Below are positions 51,536 through 64,000 of a stretch of 64,000 nucleotides of DNA, one piece after another. Within the stretch, counting starts at the first letter, position 1; every line of letters begins with the position of its first letter. This DNA is from Doryteuthis pealeii (Eukaryota > Mollusca > Cephalopoda > Myopsida > Loliginidae). Location: NCBI GenBank assembly GCA_023376005.1, contig CM042152.1, positions 79,870,920-79,934,919 on the forward strand. The letters run 5' to 3'. The translations under genes and the position numbers were made by a program. The notes under the pieces were generated by a model. It made no database searches, was not told the origin of the DNA, and worked only from the letters and a program-made list of their open reading frames with translations.

Positions 51536-53342
51536 CGTGCCTTGAAAAATCCTCATTGCCCACGGTACGACTGTTAAGTTTTTAAGGGCATAATTGGCTA
51601 GTTGATTCTAGGTAGAGAGTCCTCCGATTTGGATCCTTTGGTAATCCTCTCAGGTAGAGATTCCAAGGTTCCCCCATAGAAGATTGCCAGTAGACTGAGA
51701 AAGAATCAGCACTTAAATAATATATCAGCCATGCAGTATGGCTAGCGATTGGTTAAGAATAGACCACATGATCTCGCCTAGTCTATAAAATTAGGCCGGG
51801 AACTAGCATACACTTATATCCCCCAAAACTCCAACAAACCACCTCTTCGCAAAGCTCCCTAACCTCAAGGTAGAAAATAACCTTAGATGGGTTGACAAGC
51901 CATTAAAATTGATCCTTCATTTCTTTCTTCCATTTTGACCTCATTTCTCTTATTCTAAATAATTTATCCCAGTTTCAGGAGTCATTTTTCTTAAGGCAAC
52001 ACCAATCTCATTTCACTAAAAGGTTCATGTGTCAGGGTCAACTATTGATACCTGAGGCTTCGTAGAAAGGGGAATGCTCACAGAAATGAGTTATTTTTGG
52101 AACCACCCACATTAAGCCCAACCTTTTATCAAACCTGATTTCTCTGGGGTGGGTAAATAAATTATAATTCTTTTCAAGAAGATAAAAAGAAAAATAATTT
52201 TTCAATCAAATTTTTTTCTTCTTTTTTTAAAATTTTATTTTTTTAAATGTTATTTTTTATTTATTTATTTATTTTTTTTACTTAAGGCAATTTATATTTT
52301 TTTTGTTGAGGATGACTCTGCAAGATCCCAATTTAATATTTAAATTACCCAGGGTAGATATTCACATTAAAAGAAATGAGATCTGCAGCAAATATCGGTT
52401 ACAGTTGACTCATTTATTATTGATATTCCTCTTTTTCTTCTTCTTCTTCTTCTACTACCTGACTGGTTTTTTTGTTTGTTTTTAAATTTCTTATCTTTCT
52501 TATTAAGACCTTGACAAGGTTGACAATGGTTGTAATAGCTTTTTGCTGTTGTAGCAATTGTCTTCCCTTGTGTGATGAGGTTGATATTGGAAAAGAGTTA
52601 TCTTCCCTTGCTGCTAGGGTTTGCCACTAGAGGGCATACAACTATGGCTATTTAAACTCTGCCTGGGAAGCGTTCTCTCTCTCTCTTTCTCTTCTGGGAT
52701 ATCCATACATTTACTAGTTGTATCTCTGTCCATTTGGACTTGGGGGTCCTTGCACCCCAATTAAAATCCAATGGCTTCTATTATACTTTATCCCCGTAGA
52801 CGTGTCTGGCACTCTTACCATTGTAGCTGTGACCAAACGTGCCTACTAATACTCCCATGCCTTCATGGAGAGACCCTTACCATGTGGCTCCTGTAGGAAG
52901 TAAGTGATAACCTTTTGAGGTAACTTTCATCTCTTCCTTTAACGAAGAACTCTTTCTTTTTTCTTTAGGACTTTCATTCTAGCTGTTGTGTATTTGTATA
53001 TTATGTTAAATGTTGCTCAGACAATAAAGTTTGTATTTTGTGATGTACCTCTTTGTTGAAAGTTGTTGTGTATATCTACCTATTGTTCTGAAGCTTCTAA
53101 TGTATTATAAGAAATGGTTTTAGCCATGGAAGTCAAAACTACATTTAATTCATATACTGTAATTATTGTCTGATAATTAAGGTTGTTATTGGAGAGTGAT
53201 TTTCCCAACTGACTACACATTTCTTCTCCATCATTCTATGTGATATGCCAGTATTAAAGCGATCTTTTTCAACATCTAAACACAGGGAGAAGTAGATTCA
53301 TGCCTTGTTATTTGAATGGATATAATCAACCTAATTTAGAAT
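51536..53342. other. Stretch without recognised gene, copy 2
   Basis: Counterpart of 11,521-13,622 with a single copy of the AAGAAATGGTTTTAGCCATG block. Confidence 0.45.
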
Positions 53343-55495
53343 TTGAACTCACACACCCTACACCGTAATGTTACCCCACTCACTCTGTACCATAATGCCG
53401 CCCCACACAACCTACACAATAATGCCGCCCCACACACCCTACACAAACACATGCAACCTGCACCATTATGATAAATAACTTACAGCACCACATATACCCT
53501 GTACCATTATTCTACTTCACACACCCTACTCCATGATGCCACCCACACACCCTACACCATGATGCCACCCCACACACACTACACCATGATGCCACCCCAC
53601 ACACCCTACATCATGACGCCACCCCACACACCCTACATCATGACGCCACCCCACACACTCTACATCATGATCCACCCACACACCCCTACATCATGACGCC
53701 ACCCCACACCACCCTACATCATGACGCCACCCCACACACCTACATCATGACGCCACCCCACCACACCCACTACACCCTACATCATGACGCCACCCCACAC
53801 ACCTTACATCATGACGCCACCCCACACACCCTACATCATGCCACCCCACACACCTACTCATGACGCCACCCCACACACCCACATCATGACGCCACCCCAC
53901 ACCCTACATCATGATGCCACCCACACACCCTACATCATGACGCCACCCCACACACCCTACATCATGATGCCACCCCACACACCCTACATCATGACGCCAC
54001 CCCACACACCTTACATCATGACGCCACCCCACACACCTTACATCATGACGCCACCCCACACACCCTACATCATGACGCCACCCACACACCCTACATCATG
54101 ATGCCACCCCACACACCCTACATCATGACGCCACCCACACACCCTACATCATGATGCCACCCCACACACCCTACATCATGATGCCACCCCACACACCCTA
54201 CATCATGACGCCACCCCACACACCCTACATCATGACCCACCCCACACACCTACATCATGACGCCACCCCACACACCTTACATCATGACGCCACCCCACAC
54301 ACCCTACATCATGACCCCACCCCCACCACCCTACATATGACGCCACCCCACAACCTACATCATGACGCCACCCCACACACCCTACATCATGACGCCACCC
54401 CACACACCCTCCACCCACACACCTACATCATGATGCCACCCCACACACCCTACATCATGACGCCACCCCACACACCTTACATCATGACGCCACCCCACAC
54501 ACCCTACATCATGACGCCACCCCACACACCCTACATCATGACGCCACCCCACACACCACATCATGACGCCACCCCACAACCCTACATCATGACGCCACCC
54601 CACACACCCTACATCATGATGCCACCCCACACCCTACATCATGACGCCACCCACACACCCTACATCATGATGCCACCCCACACACCTACATCATGACGCC
54701 ACCCCACACACCCTACATCATGATGCCACCCCACACACCCTACATCATGCCACCCCACACACCCTACATCATGACGCCACCCCACACACCCTACATCATG
54801 ACGCCACCCCACACACCTTACATCATGACGCCACCCCACACCCCTACATCATGACGCCACCCCACACACCCTACATCATGATGCCACCCACACACCCTAC
54901 ATCATGATGCCACCCCCACACACCCTACATCATGACGCCACCCCACACACCCTACATCATGATGCCACCCCACACACCTTACATCATGACGCCACCCCAC
55001 ACACCCTACATCATGACGCCACCCCACACACCCTACATCATGATGCCACCCCACACACCCTACATCATATTCATGATGCCACCCCACACACCCTACATCA
55101 TGACGCCACCCCACACACCCTACATCATGACGCCACCCCACACACCTTACATCATGACGCACCCCACACACCCTACATCATGATGCCACCCCACACACCC
55201 TACTCCATGATGCCACCCCACACACCCTACTCCATGATGCCCCCCCACACACACACTACACCATGATGCCACCCCACACACCCTACATCATGATGCCACC
55301 CACACACACTACACCATGATGCATCATGATGCCCCCACACACCCTACTCCATGATGACACCCTACTCCATGAGCCACCCCACACACCCTACTCCATGATG
55401 CCACCCCACACACCCTACTCCATGATGCCACCCCACACACCCTACTCCATGATGCCACCCCACACACCCTACACCATGATGCCACCCATGCAGTA
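53343..55495. repeat. 27-bp minisatellite, expanded allele
   Basis: Roughly 75 or more units. The interior is dominated by a variant with TACATC and ATGACG (or ATGATG), while the two ends keep the TACTCC/TACACC variants seen in copy 1, so one variant amplified from within. Long frames on both strands (MMPPHTPYI type) are translations of the unit. Small unit-length irregularities may be assembly errors. Confidence 0.9.
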
Positions 55496-55943
55496 ATACA
55501 AACAAATTTAAGTGAAAAAAACAAAGCTCAAATAAACTCTGTCATTTGGCTAGATGGAAATGTAAATCCTCTTTGAGAAATTTCGGATCCCTGTGTACCA
55601 TCTACAGCTCAGTGCCAGTTCCGGCATGAGGCTACTTGGTCCAGATAATCACAATCATTTTTTTTGCTCCCTCCTTATTATGACATTATTGCATTCTCTA
55701 TTGTAGTTCTTCTTCCTGTGGTAATCCTCTGATGAGACTCAAGTGAAAACAAATATTTTTGTTAATGATGAATCCGCTTATTATTGCAATTCTAAAATTG
55801 TTTTTATATCAATATCCTTTAAGTATTGATTAATTCCTATTAATGCAGATCTATGATGTGAATTTATGTGAACTGAAAGATATTTGAGGTCACAAATCAG
55901 GTGACCCAGCATTACTTGGGTTAAAATGACATTTTTGAAATTT

Positions 55944-56185
55944 ATGGACCAGTTTAGCTCAGTTGGTAGAGCACTTGCCTAGGAACCACAAGGTTCTTGG
56001 TTCAATACTGGCCTTTGCCAACTCAGCATATGAGTAGCACAGGGATCTGTGCGGTAAAGTGAGGAGCTGATGGTAGGTGTGGCACTCCACCTCAGATGCC
56101 AAAAACAATCTTCTTGGTCTAACGCTAGTGAAAAGGGGATTGACTCCCTCGCTGTCCGGCTGATAATGACTTTAATAACCTTTAC
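55944..56185 (+). mobile_element. SINE-T, copy 2
   Basis: Counterpart of 14,782-15,025, with GTTGG in the A box. Confidence 0.75.
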
Positions 56186-56271
56186 TAAATGAACCTGAGG
56201 AAAATCTCTGGATTAATTAGTATATGCAAGGGGATGCGGGTATAGCTCAGTTGTTAGATCATCTGTTGTCT

Positions 56272-56800
56272 AGTTGGTTGGTTTTGCAGCATGTCAACCC
56301 TTGTTGGGTTATTTTATGCCGAAGATGTTTTTGTTTTATTCATTCTTGATGGGTACTTAATTTGTTTTAAGCACATTTGTTTCTATCTAGCCTAACAGAT
56401 ACTACCACTCTGGGTCAGAGTCGACCTGGGAGCAATGGTGATGAAGGGGTGCTCCACATTCCCCAGACCTCTAGAACTGGACCCTCACCATTAGATAGAG
56501 TTTAGCATCATACCCACACCACAAAGACCCTCAGTCACTGCCTTCTAGCACATATATGATAAAAAGGGTTGGATAGAGCATCTGCCAAGGAATCACAAAG
56601 TTCTGGATTCAACACCGATCCTTGCCAACTCAGTGCATAAGTAGCACAGCTTGGATAATCCGATATGTGCAGTAAAGCATCTTGGAGCTGACAGTAGGTG
56701 TGGCACCTCACCTCAGCAAAAACAATCTCCCTGTTCTAGTGCTAGGGAAAAGAGGGTAGACTTCCTCACTGTTTGGCTGATACTGACAATTGAAAACAAA
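56272..56800 (+). mobile_element. Repeat B half followed by a 5'-truncated SINE-T, copy 2
   Basis: Counterpart of 15,108-15,640, the join at GGGTTGGATAGAGCATCTGC preserved. Confidence 0.65.
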
Positions 56801-56867
56801 TCTTATTTATTGCATATTTCATTCTAAATGATCTTTGTTATTTTTTCCTAATTTATTTTTGCATATA

Positions 56868-57330
56868 TTTGCACTCTGGGTAAAAGTGGACCTGTGAGTA
56901 ATGCCAATGAACACTCCACACTCCCCAGAACGCCAGAATTGGAACCTCACTTCAAAATGAACTTTAATGTTTTACTCAGTACACAAAGACACTCAGCCAC
57001 TGCCTTCTAACACATATGGGGGGTGGGGGTGCCATAAGAGCAATTGAGGAATACAGTCAGAGCAATCATATAAATGCTAGGGCTTGACATGAGCATCCAA
57101 TTAATCAGATGGAGCCTTTCTGATTGCTCATCTATCCCAAATAAAGTCCAAAGTGGAGTGTTCGATATCATGGAATGTTCAGCCTCCAGGATTCTGTCCT
57201 TAAGCATCATTGGTTGCTACCCACAGTCAACAGGTGGCCTCATTGGAGGTGGGTGGATGGGTGGATGGTTTCTTACTCTTCTACAGAGATGCAGTCAGTG
57301 TATTCTACAGCCCCAGCCGACAGAGTATTA
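56868..57330 (+). mobile_element. Repeat B 3' part at the deletion junction
   Basis: Counterpart of 18,345-18,805. Its left edge (near 56,865) is where the 2.6-kb copy-1 segment is missing. Confidence 0.6.
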
Positions 57331-57499
57331 AAATAATCAAAGATTAAAATGAAGAGTCAGAGGAGTGAGATTAGAAAAAAAAAGGGTTGTGTTTTGTTTA
57401 ATGGCATGTCAACCCTTTTTGGGTCATTTAATGCCGAATCAAGTCATTTTTGATTAACAATGGACTTGGGTTGCTTACAGTACCTGCTGTTGCTAAAGT

Positions 57500-57805
57500 A
57501 AGTAAGTAAATTCATCAGAGTGGCATAATGTCGATATCAGCGAGACAGCAAAGGAGCCTTTTCACTGGTGCTAGACCAAGGAGATTGTTTCTGCATCTGA
57601 GGTGGAGTGCCACAACTACCATCAGCTCCTCACTTTACTGCAGTTACTTGTGCTACTCATGCACTGAGTTGGCAAGGGCCAGTATTGAACCAGGAACCTT
57701 GTGGTTCCAAGGCAGATGCTCTACCAACTGAGCTAAACCAGGCTCATCACTGCTTAACTTCGGTGATCTAGTGGAAACCGGTACTTTCAGCATGACTTGA
57801 CCGTA
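57500..57805 (-). mobile_element. 5S/tRNA chimeric SINE, copy 2
   Basis: Minus strand: 5S-like block (57,805-57,740) fused to SINE-T (57,738-57,500), as at 18,965-19,282. Confidence 0.75.
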
Positions 57806-58310
57806 ATTAAAGATGAATGAATGAAGAACGGTCATATTTTAATTTGACAAACATAAACAACACGGAGATCTTCTTGGTATAAGAATAATAAACATTTATA
57901 ATCAAAGTCTTTGCTGTGAGCGTCTCCCGAAAAACGAATAATAAAGAAGTGGCTATGAGGAATGTATTCTCACCACCAGTACTTTTTTCTTACCCTCAAC
58001 CCCCCCCCCTGCTCCCGGACCCTACCCACCCCCCACAACATCTACCCTTGACTAATTATTTGTCAGGTGGGTGAAGGAGATAATCTTTCCCTAATCAATC
58101 AGATGACTGTGAATGTCATGTAATAATAGGTTGACTTTCCCCGAGAACAGGAACGGCTATTTATGAAAGGCGTCAAAACAACAGATGGAATTCCACAATG
58201 ATTGTAAAGAGGAAGAGATTATTTAACTTCACAGGATTTTGTTTTTCAAACCTTCACATCCTGTAGATCTAGTGAGTAATTTATTTCTGGTTAACCTATT
58301 CAATTCTAGT

Positions 58311-58349
<39 letters not shown>

Positions 58350-58487
58350 CAGTTACCGCCTGCTGTATTGAAAATGGGCACTACCCAGCTATAAAATACA
58401 GAACAATGGTAGGAAGAAAATACCCTAAAGATTCGCGCTACCGTGAGAAACTAAAGTCGGTAGTTTTTAAACCATTTGATTTTAAAC

Positions 58488-58518
<31 letters not shown>

Positions 58519-58740
58519 CTTTCAAAGAAAGAAAAACTTAACTGTCATTTGGCTATTATAAATTTATTTATAAAATATTGATCTGTATATAATTAATTGA
58601 TCTGTCTTAGGGATTTATAAAAATCCTTGTATAAATCTATAAGTTTGCACCTAGATGAGCATATACTGTGAATGTACAGTGAGATTTTGAAGATCCCAAA
58701 TAGAGTCATTGCTTATTTACCAGTCAATTGGATTCTTTTA

Positions 58741-58762
58741 CACACACACACACACACACACG

Positions 58763-58800
<38 letters not shown>
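58741..58800. repeat. (CA)n(TA)n tract longer than in copy 1
   Basis: Copy 1 has only ACACACTCACACACG here (about 20,220). Confidence 0.85.
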
Positions 58801-58803
<3 letters not shown>

Positions 58804-58854
58804 TCAATAAGAAAAAAGAACATAACAAACCATAATTTGGCTATTATAAATTTA

Positions 58855-58955
58855 TTTCAACCAGAACCCAATAAATGAGCCCAGTTTCATCAGACAGCCA
58901 ACTACATAATGTCTGATGAAACTGCTCAATTATTGAGTTCTGGTTGAAATAAATG
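58855..58955. repeat. Fold-back, copy 2 of 20,284-20,390
   Basis: Arms and CTGATGA/GAAA cores retained. Confidence 0.4.
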
Positions 58956-58961
58956 CTTAAA

Positions 58962-59270
58962 CCTGTTTAGTTGGTTGGGTGGCTGGATTTTACAGCATGT
59001 CAACACTTGTTGGGTTATTTTATGCTGAAACATTTTCTTTTATTAATTCCTGTTGAGTATTCAATTTTATTTTTCAATTTTTTTAAAAGATGGTTTTTAT
59101 AAACTCATTTTATCTATTAAACTCATACTTGGGACCCTAACAGGTACTACCACTCCAGGTCAGGGTGGTCCAGAGAGCAATGGCAATGAAGGAGTACTTT
59201 GGGGAGTACTTCACACTCCCCCAAAGCTCCAAATGGGAAATTCACCATTAGATGCAGGACACAAACCAGT
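58962..59270 (+). mobile_element. Repeat B half, copy 2
   Basis: Counterpart of 20,398-20,720 with a deletion near 59,255. Confidence 0.6.
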
Positions 59271-59344
59271 TTGGTATAAAGTATGAAAGACGTGGTCTGT
59301 GGTGTTCAGACAGCAAGAGCAAAATTGCAAATGGCTACCACTAT

Positions 59345-59545
59345 GACTATTATATTGAATATCTAGTCAAGGGCAGACCACCCTGTTCAGCCTTGACACA
59401 AGAGCAGATCACTCTATTGTACTTAGACATTTGGGTAGTGTGGTCAGATATCAATATCTGGTCAAGGGCAGATCACCCTGTTCAGCTTAGACACAAGGGC
59501 AGATAACTCTATTTTACTTGTATATTTGGGTTGTGTGGTCAGATA
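59345..59545 (+). repeat. Tandem pair of about 105 bp, copy 2
   Basis: Counterpart of 20,806-21,005. Confidence 0.75.
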
Positions 59546-59819
59546 TTCCAATCTCATAAATATGGAACAAAAACTGATAAAATTATGTGCATATATAAAA
59601 TTCTAGTGAGAAATAATCTAATTATATCTTATTGTTTATCTACATATTAGTTTTACAGGTGTGTCTATGGGACTCTCACTTCTTCTCAATCATTTTCTCT
59701 TTTGTAATTTGAATGTATTATTCTATTTTAATCATTAAGTAGACTAAGGAATGTTTAGTTTTGTACTAACTTTATCAAAAAATAAAAAAATAAAATTTTT
59801 CATTGTCTTAAAAGTAAAG

Positions 59820-60075
59820 TAAAAAAGTAAAGTCGTCAAGGTGGCCCAAAGTCAGTATTAATCAGACAGCGAGGGAGTCTATCTACTTTTCACTAAGACT
59901 AGACCAAGAAGATTGTTTTTCATGTCTGAGACAGAGTGCCCCACTTACCATCAGCTCCTTACTTTACCGCACAAATCCCTGTGCTACTCATACACTGAGT
60001 TGGTGAGGGCCAGTATCGAATCCAAAACCTTGTGGTTCCAATTTGGACACTCTACCGAGTAAGCTAAACTGACCC
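59820..60075 (-). mobile_element. SINE-T, copy 2
   Basis: Counterpart of 21,250-21,512; it keeps AAAGTCGTCAAGGTGGCC, which copy 1 has shortened. Confidence 0.7.
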
Positions 60076-60393
60076 TAAACAGGTAGACTTATGTGCATAT
60101 GTAACATTCTAGTGAGATGTCAGTTTTACAAATTTGTGTATGGGACCCTCAATTCTACCCGCTCATTTTCTTTTTCCTTTTCCTAACCTGAATGTATTCT
60201 TCTATTTTTATCATTAGGTGGCATGAGGAGTGTTTAGTTTTGACTAACTTCATTTAAGCAATGACAGGTACTGTAAGTAACCACATCAAAATAACTTGAT
60301 TCGGCATTAAATGACCCTAAAAGGGTTGATATGCCGTAAAGCAAAACAACCAACCAACTTCATTAAAAAAAGGTCCCTTTTCATTGTCTTCAG

Positions 60394-60561
60394 ACCGTTG
60401 TCATGTCACCTGGCAAAAAATTGAGATATTTTAGTTTATTGAAGGTGGAGGAAAAGTGGACACCTACACATGGACACACCAGTGTAGGCAGAAGACCTGT
60501 CAGGGACATGACCGATAGGGAGAGGTGGTCCACAGAAATACTGAAAAATTTAAAAAATTGA
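60394..60561 (+). CDS. Candidate terminal exon, copy 2
   Basis: Counterpart of 21,821-22,012. The acceptor TTTCATTGTCTTCAG is kept and the frame reads TVVMSPGKKLRYFSLLKVEE to RERWSTEILKNLKN and a stop, 55 codons. There are Arg-to-Gly and Phe-to-Ser changes and a different end. With the two copies so alike, conservation alone cannot prove coding. Confidence 0.3.
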   Translation, partial: TVVMSPGKKLRYFSLLKVEEKWTPTHGHTSVGRRPVRDMTDRERWSTEILKNLKN

Positions 60562-60742
60562 TAACTTTCTTTTTTCAAATTTAATTTCTATATTATTTTT
60601 CAGATCTTATAAGTAATCTAAGTAGAAAGAAAATATCAAGTTACAACGTGAAAGAAGAAATTGAATAGAATTTTACTATTCAACTGAGATAATTTATAAT
60701 TTCAACAAAAAGAAATTTTGGGTGGCAAAATTTTTTTCAAAC

Positions 60743-61230
60743 AGCTCACATGACTTTCAAACATTTTTTCACTCTTAGAGTTGCTGAAACATGTAATGGA
60801 CTGCCTGTTGCATCTGTTGTAGACTGCCGAAACACTGCATTTTTCAAAACCTCCATGCTTCCTGTAATTCAACAGAACCATACCTGTTATCCTCCTCCAC
60901 ACACATATATATTATTACTGTAGGGAATCTTCTTGTGAACATGATCTGGGTATTACTGTCAGCAGTGATTTATGTTGGACGAAACACATCTTTAAAATTT
61001 TTCAAAAAGGCCAAGGGTGTCCTGACGTCGCTCAGCAAGACCTTTATCAGCCGCTCACCGACTATCTATTTAAAGCTGTACAAAGCTATGTCCCTCTCCA
61101 CACACACGCGCACACATACATGTATATTATTACTGTACGCTGTTCATGTTTCTGACATTAGTACATTATTCTATGAGATTTTGATGAGTTGTGGTGCACC
61201 TGAGCACTGTACACAATAAATTTCATTATC
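60743..61230 (+). pseudogene. Rearranged CR1/L2-group fragment, copy 2
   Basis: Counterpart of 22,177-22,660, with the C-terminal piece before the thumb piece. Confidence 0.65.
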
Positions 61231-61364
61231 AAAGAAATTCAGAATTCAAATGTACCCCCCCCCATTCACCTGCTTTGTCTGCCTGAATGCTTTTTGTGGG
61301 ATTATTTAAAGGGGGTGTATATTTGAATAAGCTTAAGATATTGCTACATATAGCGCTAGACCAA

Positions 61365-61525
61365 GGAGATTATTTTAGCATCTGAGGTGGAGCGCCACAC
61401 CTACCACCAGCTTCTCACTTTACCGCACAGATCCCTGTGCTACTCATAAACTGAGTTGGTGAGGGTTGGTATTGAACCAAGAACCTTGTGATTCCTAGCT
61501 GAACACTCTACCGATTTAGCTGTCT
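61365..61525 (-). mobile_element. SINE-T fragment, copy 2
   Basis: Counterpart of 22,778-22,945. Confidence 0.65.
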
Positions 61526-62191
61526 ACTATTTGTGGGGGTTATTTAAAGGGGAGTGTGTATATTTGAATAAGCTTAAGATATTGCTATAAATCAAGAATA
61601 ATATTCATGCAGAGATAAGATAATTGACCCTAAGAAACCTTGAGCAAAGTCATACAAAGGGCTTGAATTAAGGTGAAACTTTGTATCCATGAAAATGGGG
61701 TCAATCTACAAGATATCATTTCTCACAAATATCTAAAATATATTGGACTCTATTTTCTGACTGAAAAGACTCAATGATTCAATTTCTTTATGTGTCAGTG
61801 TTTTTATGGGTCACTCTGTATTTGTAACAGAATAAAAAGTAGAAAATAGAAGTTATGTGTAGATAATAGTGGAAAGATTTTTTGGGGATGAGTCTACACA
61901 ACGCTAGTTGTTAATTTCTTATTGGTCACATGTGGTAAAGTTGGGAGCTGATGGTATGTGAGGCACTCCCCCCCCAAAAAAAAAACAATCTCCCGAAGTG
62001 CGGGTTAGCAACTAGGTTGATTGGAAGTGGGTTGTTATAAAGAAAAGCTTTCATGGGATGCTGTCAGGTAGGACCATTTGTCACACCTGGTTGAAACTTT
62101 TTGGAAATAAAATGAAATCATACATAAGTAAATAGGTAGATATTCTAGCCAAATCAAGACATTAGGTTTATAAGTTCCCAAAATTCACACT

Positions 62192-62575
62192 GGATTATCC
62201 AATTGGACACATGGCCGAGTGGATAAGGTAGTTAGGTTAAGACAGTTCTAAGTGACAGTTATCTCTGGATCCCAAGTTCAATCCTAAGTAGAGGCAGTTA
62301 GAAAAATAATTAACACAACTCCTACCCCAGCTATGGTTAGCGGAATGAGAACAGGATACCCCCCGTGGACTGAATAAAGGGTTAGGTTTAAAGTTCCGTG
62401 ATGGTTCCCGATTACGTTCGAAAAGAAAGTTCCCGAGTTGTAAAAGAAAGTTCCCGAGTCTGATAAGAAATACCTGAAGAAGGCCGGAGGGCATATCGGC
62501 TGAAATATTGTACAAATAACAATAAAGATGGGAACAATAGTCCGAATAACACAGATAATACTAAAATGAATTCAA
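62192..62575 (+). mobile_element. SINE-P, copy 2
   Basis: Counterpart of 23,632-23,990, with an extra AAAGAAAGTTCCCGAGT repeat and the CTGAAGAAGGCCGGAGGG core strand intact. Confidence 0.65.
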
Positions 62576-63185
62576 AAATAAAAATGAGGCCAAAAATTCT
62601 TAAATGGAACCACTACTGTTTTTCTACAAGGATGGTTTTGGCATTTAATAACCCATGAAGGTTGATATATCATTAAAGAAAGAAACCAAACCAAACGTTG
62701 GGAAAGGTATGAATCCCCTTATCCTCCCCATCTGGTTGGCATCCTTCCATCTACTAAAGACGATGGCGTAGAGTTCACTTCTTGGTATTTTTTAATTTTT
62801 TTTTTTTTATATCTGCAACTGTGTGAGTGGTTGAGCAGCACAATTTTTGAATAGCAATCTCTGGAATCTCTGGTGCAGTGACTGCGAACACTTTGGGTGG
62901 CCAGGATGGATGCCTTCGTTAGGTCCGTCAATGCAGTGCAGAGTGGCATCCGCTCTCCCGGCACCCCTCTTGCATCTGGCATAGTGAGATCATGTCTACG
63001 GCTGCTCAGAAGCCACACCATCTATGGGTTAACTAATACCACTACTGTTCTTCTATAAGGATGGCTTCGGCATTAAATAACCCATGAAGGTTGATTATCC
63101 ATTAAAAATGAAGAAATCAAACAGAATACAAGAACTTACCTGACGATGATATTAATTTTACATAACTTGTTGATTATTTATTATA

Positions 63186-63440
63186 AGAGGGTCCTGTTTA
63201 GCTCAGTTGGTAGAGCATCTGCCTAGGAATTGCAAGGTTCCAGGTTTTATACTGGTCCTCGCCAACTCAGTGTATGAGTAGCACAGCTTGAGTAATCTGT
63301 GTGGTAAAGTTGGGAACTGACAGTAGGTGTGGTGTTCCACCTCAGCAAAAAAAACAAAAAACAATCTTCCTGATCTAGTGCTAGCGAAATGGGTATAGAC
63401 TCCCTCACTTGTCCAGCTGATACCGACAATAGGCCACTCT
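63186..63440 (+). mobile_element. SINE-T full length, copy 2
   Basis: Counterpart of 24,586-24,835. Confidence 0.75.
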
Positions 63441-63904
63441 GATAATTTTATAATTTACTTATAATACGAAATGCCTAATTTTTGTAAATCTTTCAAAAAT
63501 CTTCTCTCTCTTACAAATGTCACTTGAAATTGACTTTGTGTTGCATCCTGTTCGTGCCGGGGGTGGGGTAATACTCGTCACTTGATTCTATGAATCAACT
63601 TGAACTGATTTTTGTTGTTTTGTCATAATTGTTGATACTGAAGTGTCTGTTAGCAACTGGCTTGATTGGAAATGGTTTTCTTATAAAAACAAACAGTCAG
63701 ATCGGCCCATTTGTCACACTTGGTTGAACTTTTTGCTTTTTAAAGGGAAATAAAATGAATTTAAAAAAAGAAACCAAAGATTGTTAAATAATACCACTAG
63801 TATTCTTCTACAAGGATAGCTTTGGCATTAAATAACCCATGAAGGTTGAGATGCCATTAAAAATGAAGAAACCAAACAGAATACTTGTTGATTATCTATT
63901 ATAA

Positions 63905-63950
63905 CAGGGTCCAGTTTAGCTCAGTTGGTAGAGCATCTGCTTAGGAATTG
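63905..63950 (+). mobile_element. SINE-T head fragment, copy 2
   Basis: Counterpart of 25,310-25,350. The window ends soon after. Confidence 0.6.
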
Positions 63951-64000
63951 AATTAAATAGTACCACTACTGTTCTTCTACAAGGATAGCTTTGGCATTAA

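Larger units (their letters stand above)
46276..64000 (+). repeat. Segmental duplication, copy 2 (runs off the window)
   Basis: Matches 5,887-25,405 in order and orientation. The first matching base is the first base after the gap. Missing are the 9.58-9.95 kb palindrome, one 13.3 kb block and the 15.7-18.3 kb segment. Longer here are the minisatellite and the (CA)n(TA)n tract at about 58,741-58,800. Confidence 0.95.

Noticed and set aside
53343..55495. Regular repeat array considered as CRISPR
   Set aside because: No spacers; units are contiguous with a 27-bp period, and the genome is eukaryotic.

Overview
This is a gene-poor, AT-rich stretch of an animal nuclear genome assembly: about 64 kb, a 100-N gap at 46,176-46,275, dense (TA)n runs, tRNA- and 5S-derived SINEs, CR1/L2-type non-LTR fragments, a Penelope-type GIY-YIG fragment, Helitron-like ends and many fold-back elements. 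The mixture suggests a lophotrochozoan, most plausibly a mollusc. That is inference; no gene here fixes the species. Nothing looks prokaryotic or viral.

Layout. 1-5.9 kb: two SINE-like units that each end in a hammerhead ribozyme (HHR) motif, two further HHR motifs, a tandem tRNA-like pair, a small MITE and microsatellites. 5.9-25.4 kb: first copy of a large segmental duplication made almost wholly of repeats, including a 260-bp palindrome with two opposed HHRs and a 27-bp minisatellite. 25.4-37 kb: fold-back elements, two of them carrying opposed HHRs, a third SINE-HHR unit, a Penelope-type endonuclease remnant, Helitron-like copies and SINEs. 37.2-39.9 kb: the quietest stretch, best read as the long 3' UTR and last coding exon of an unknown minus-strand gene. 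40-46 kb: retrotransposon fragments and one candidate plus-strand terminal exon. 46,276-64,000: second copy of the 5,887-25,405 segment, starting exactly at the gap; its first 2 kb is rich in small deletions.

The most interesting signal is a recurring arrangement. Short non-autonomous elements, mostly bounded by (TA)n, carry type-I hammerhead folds (core CUGANGA ... GAAA, a 3-5 bp stem III, and a stem I that often closes through a second outer helix). Some have a tRNA-like Pol III head upstream (SINE-HHR composites); others are near-perfect palindromes with one HHR in each arm. One palindrome is present in copy 1 and absent from the matching place in copy 2, so it was mobile or unstable recently. 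Hammerheads are known in Penelope-like elements, retrozymes and the schistosome Sm-alpha repeats; the particular families here I cannot name.

Protein-coding content is slight: two or three isolated candidate exons without family assignment, plus broken transposon ORFs. Most other long ORFs are microsatellite, minisatellite or palindrome translations. All identities between copies were judged by eye.
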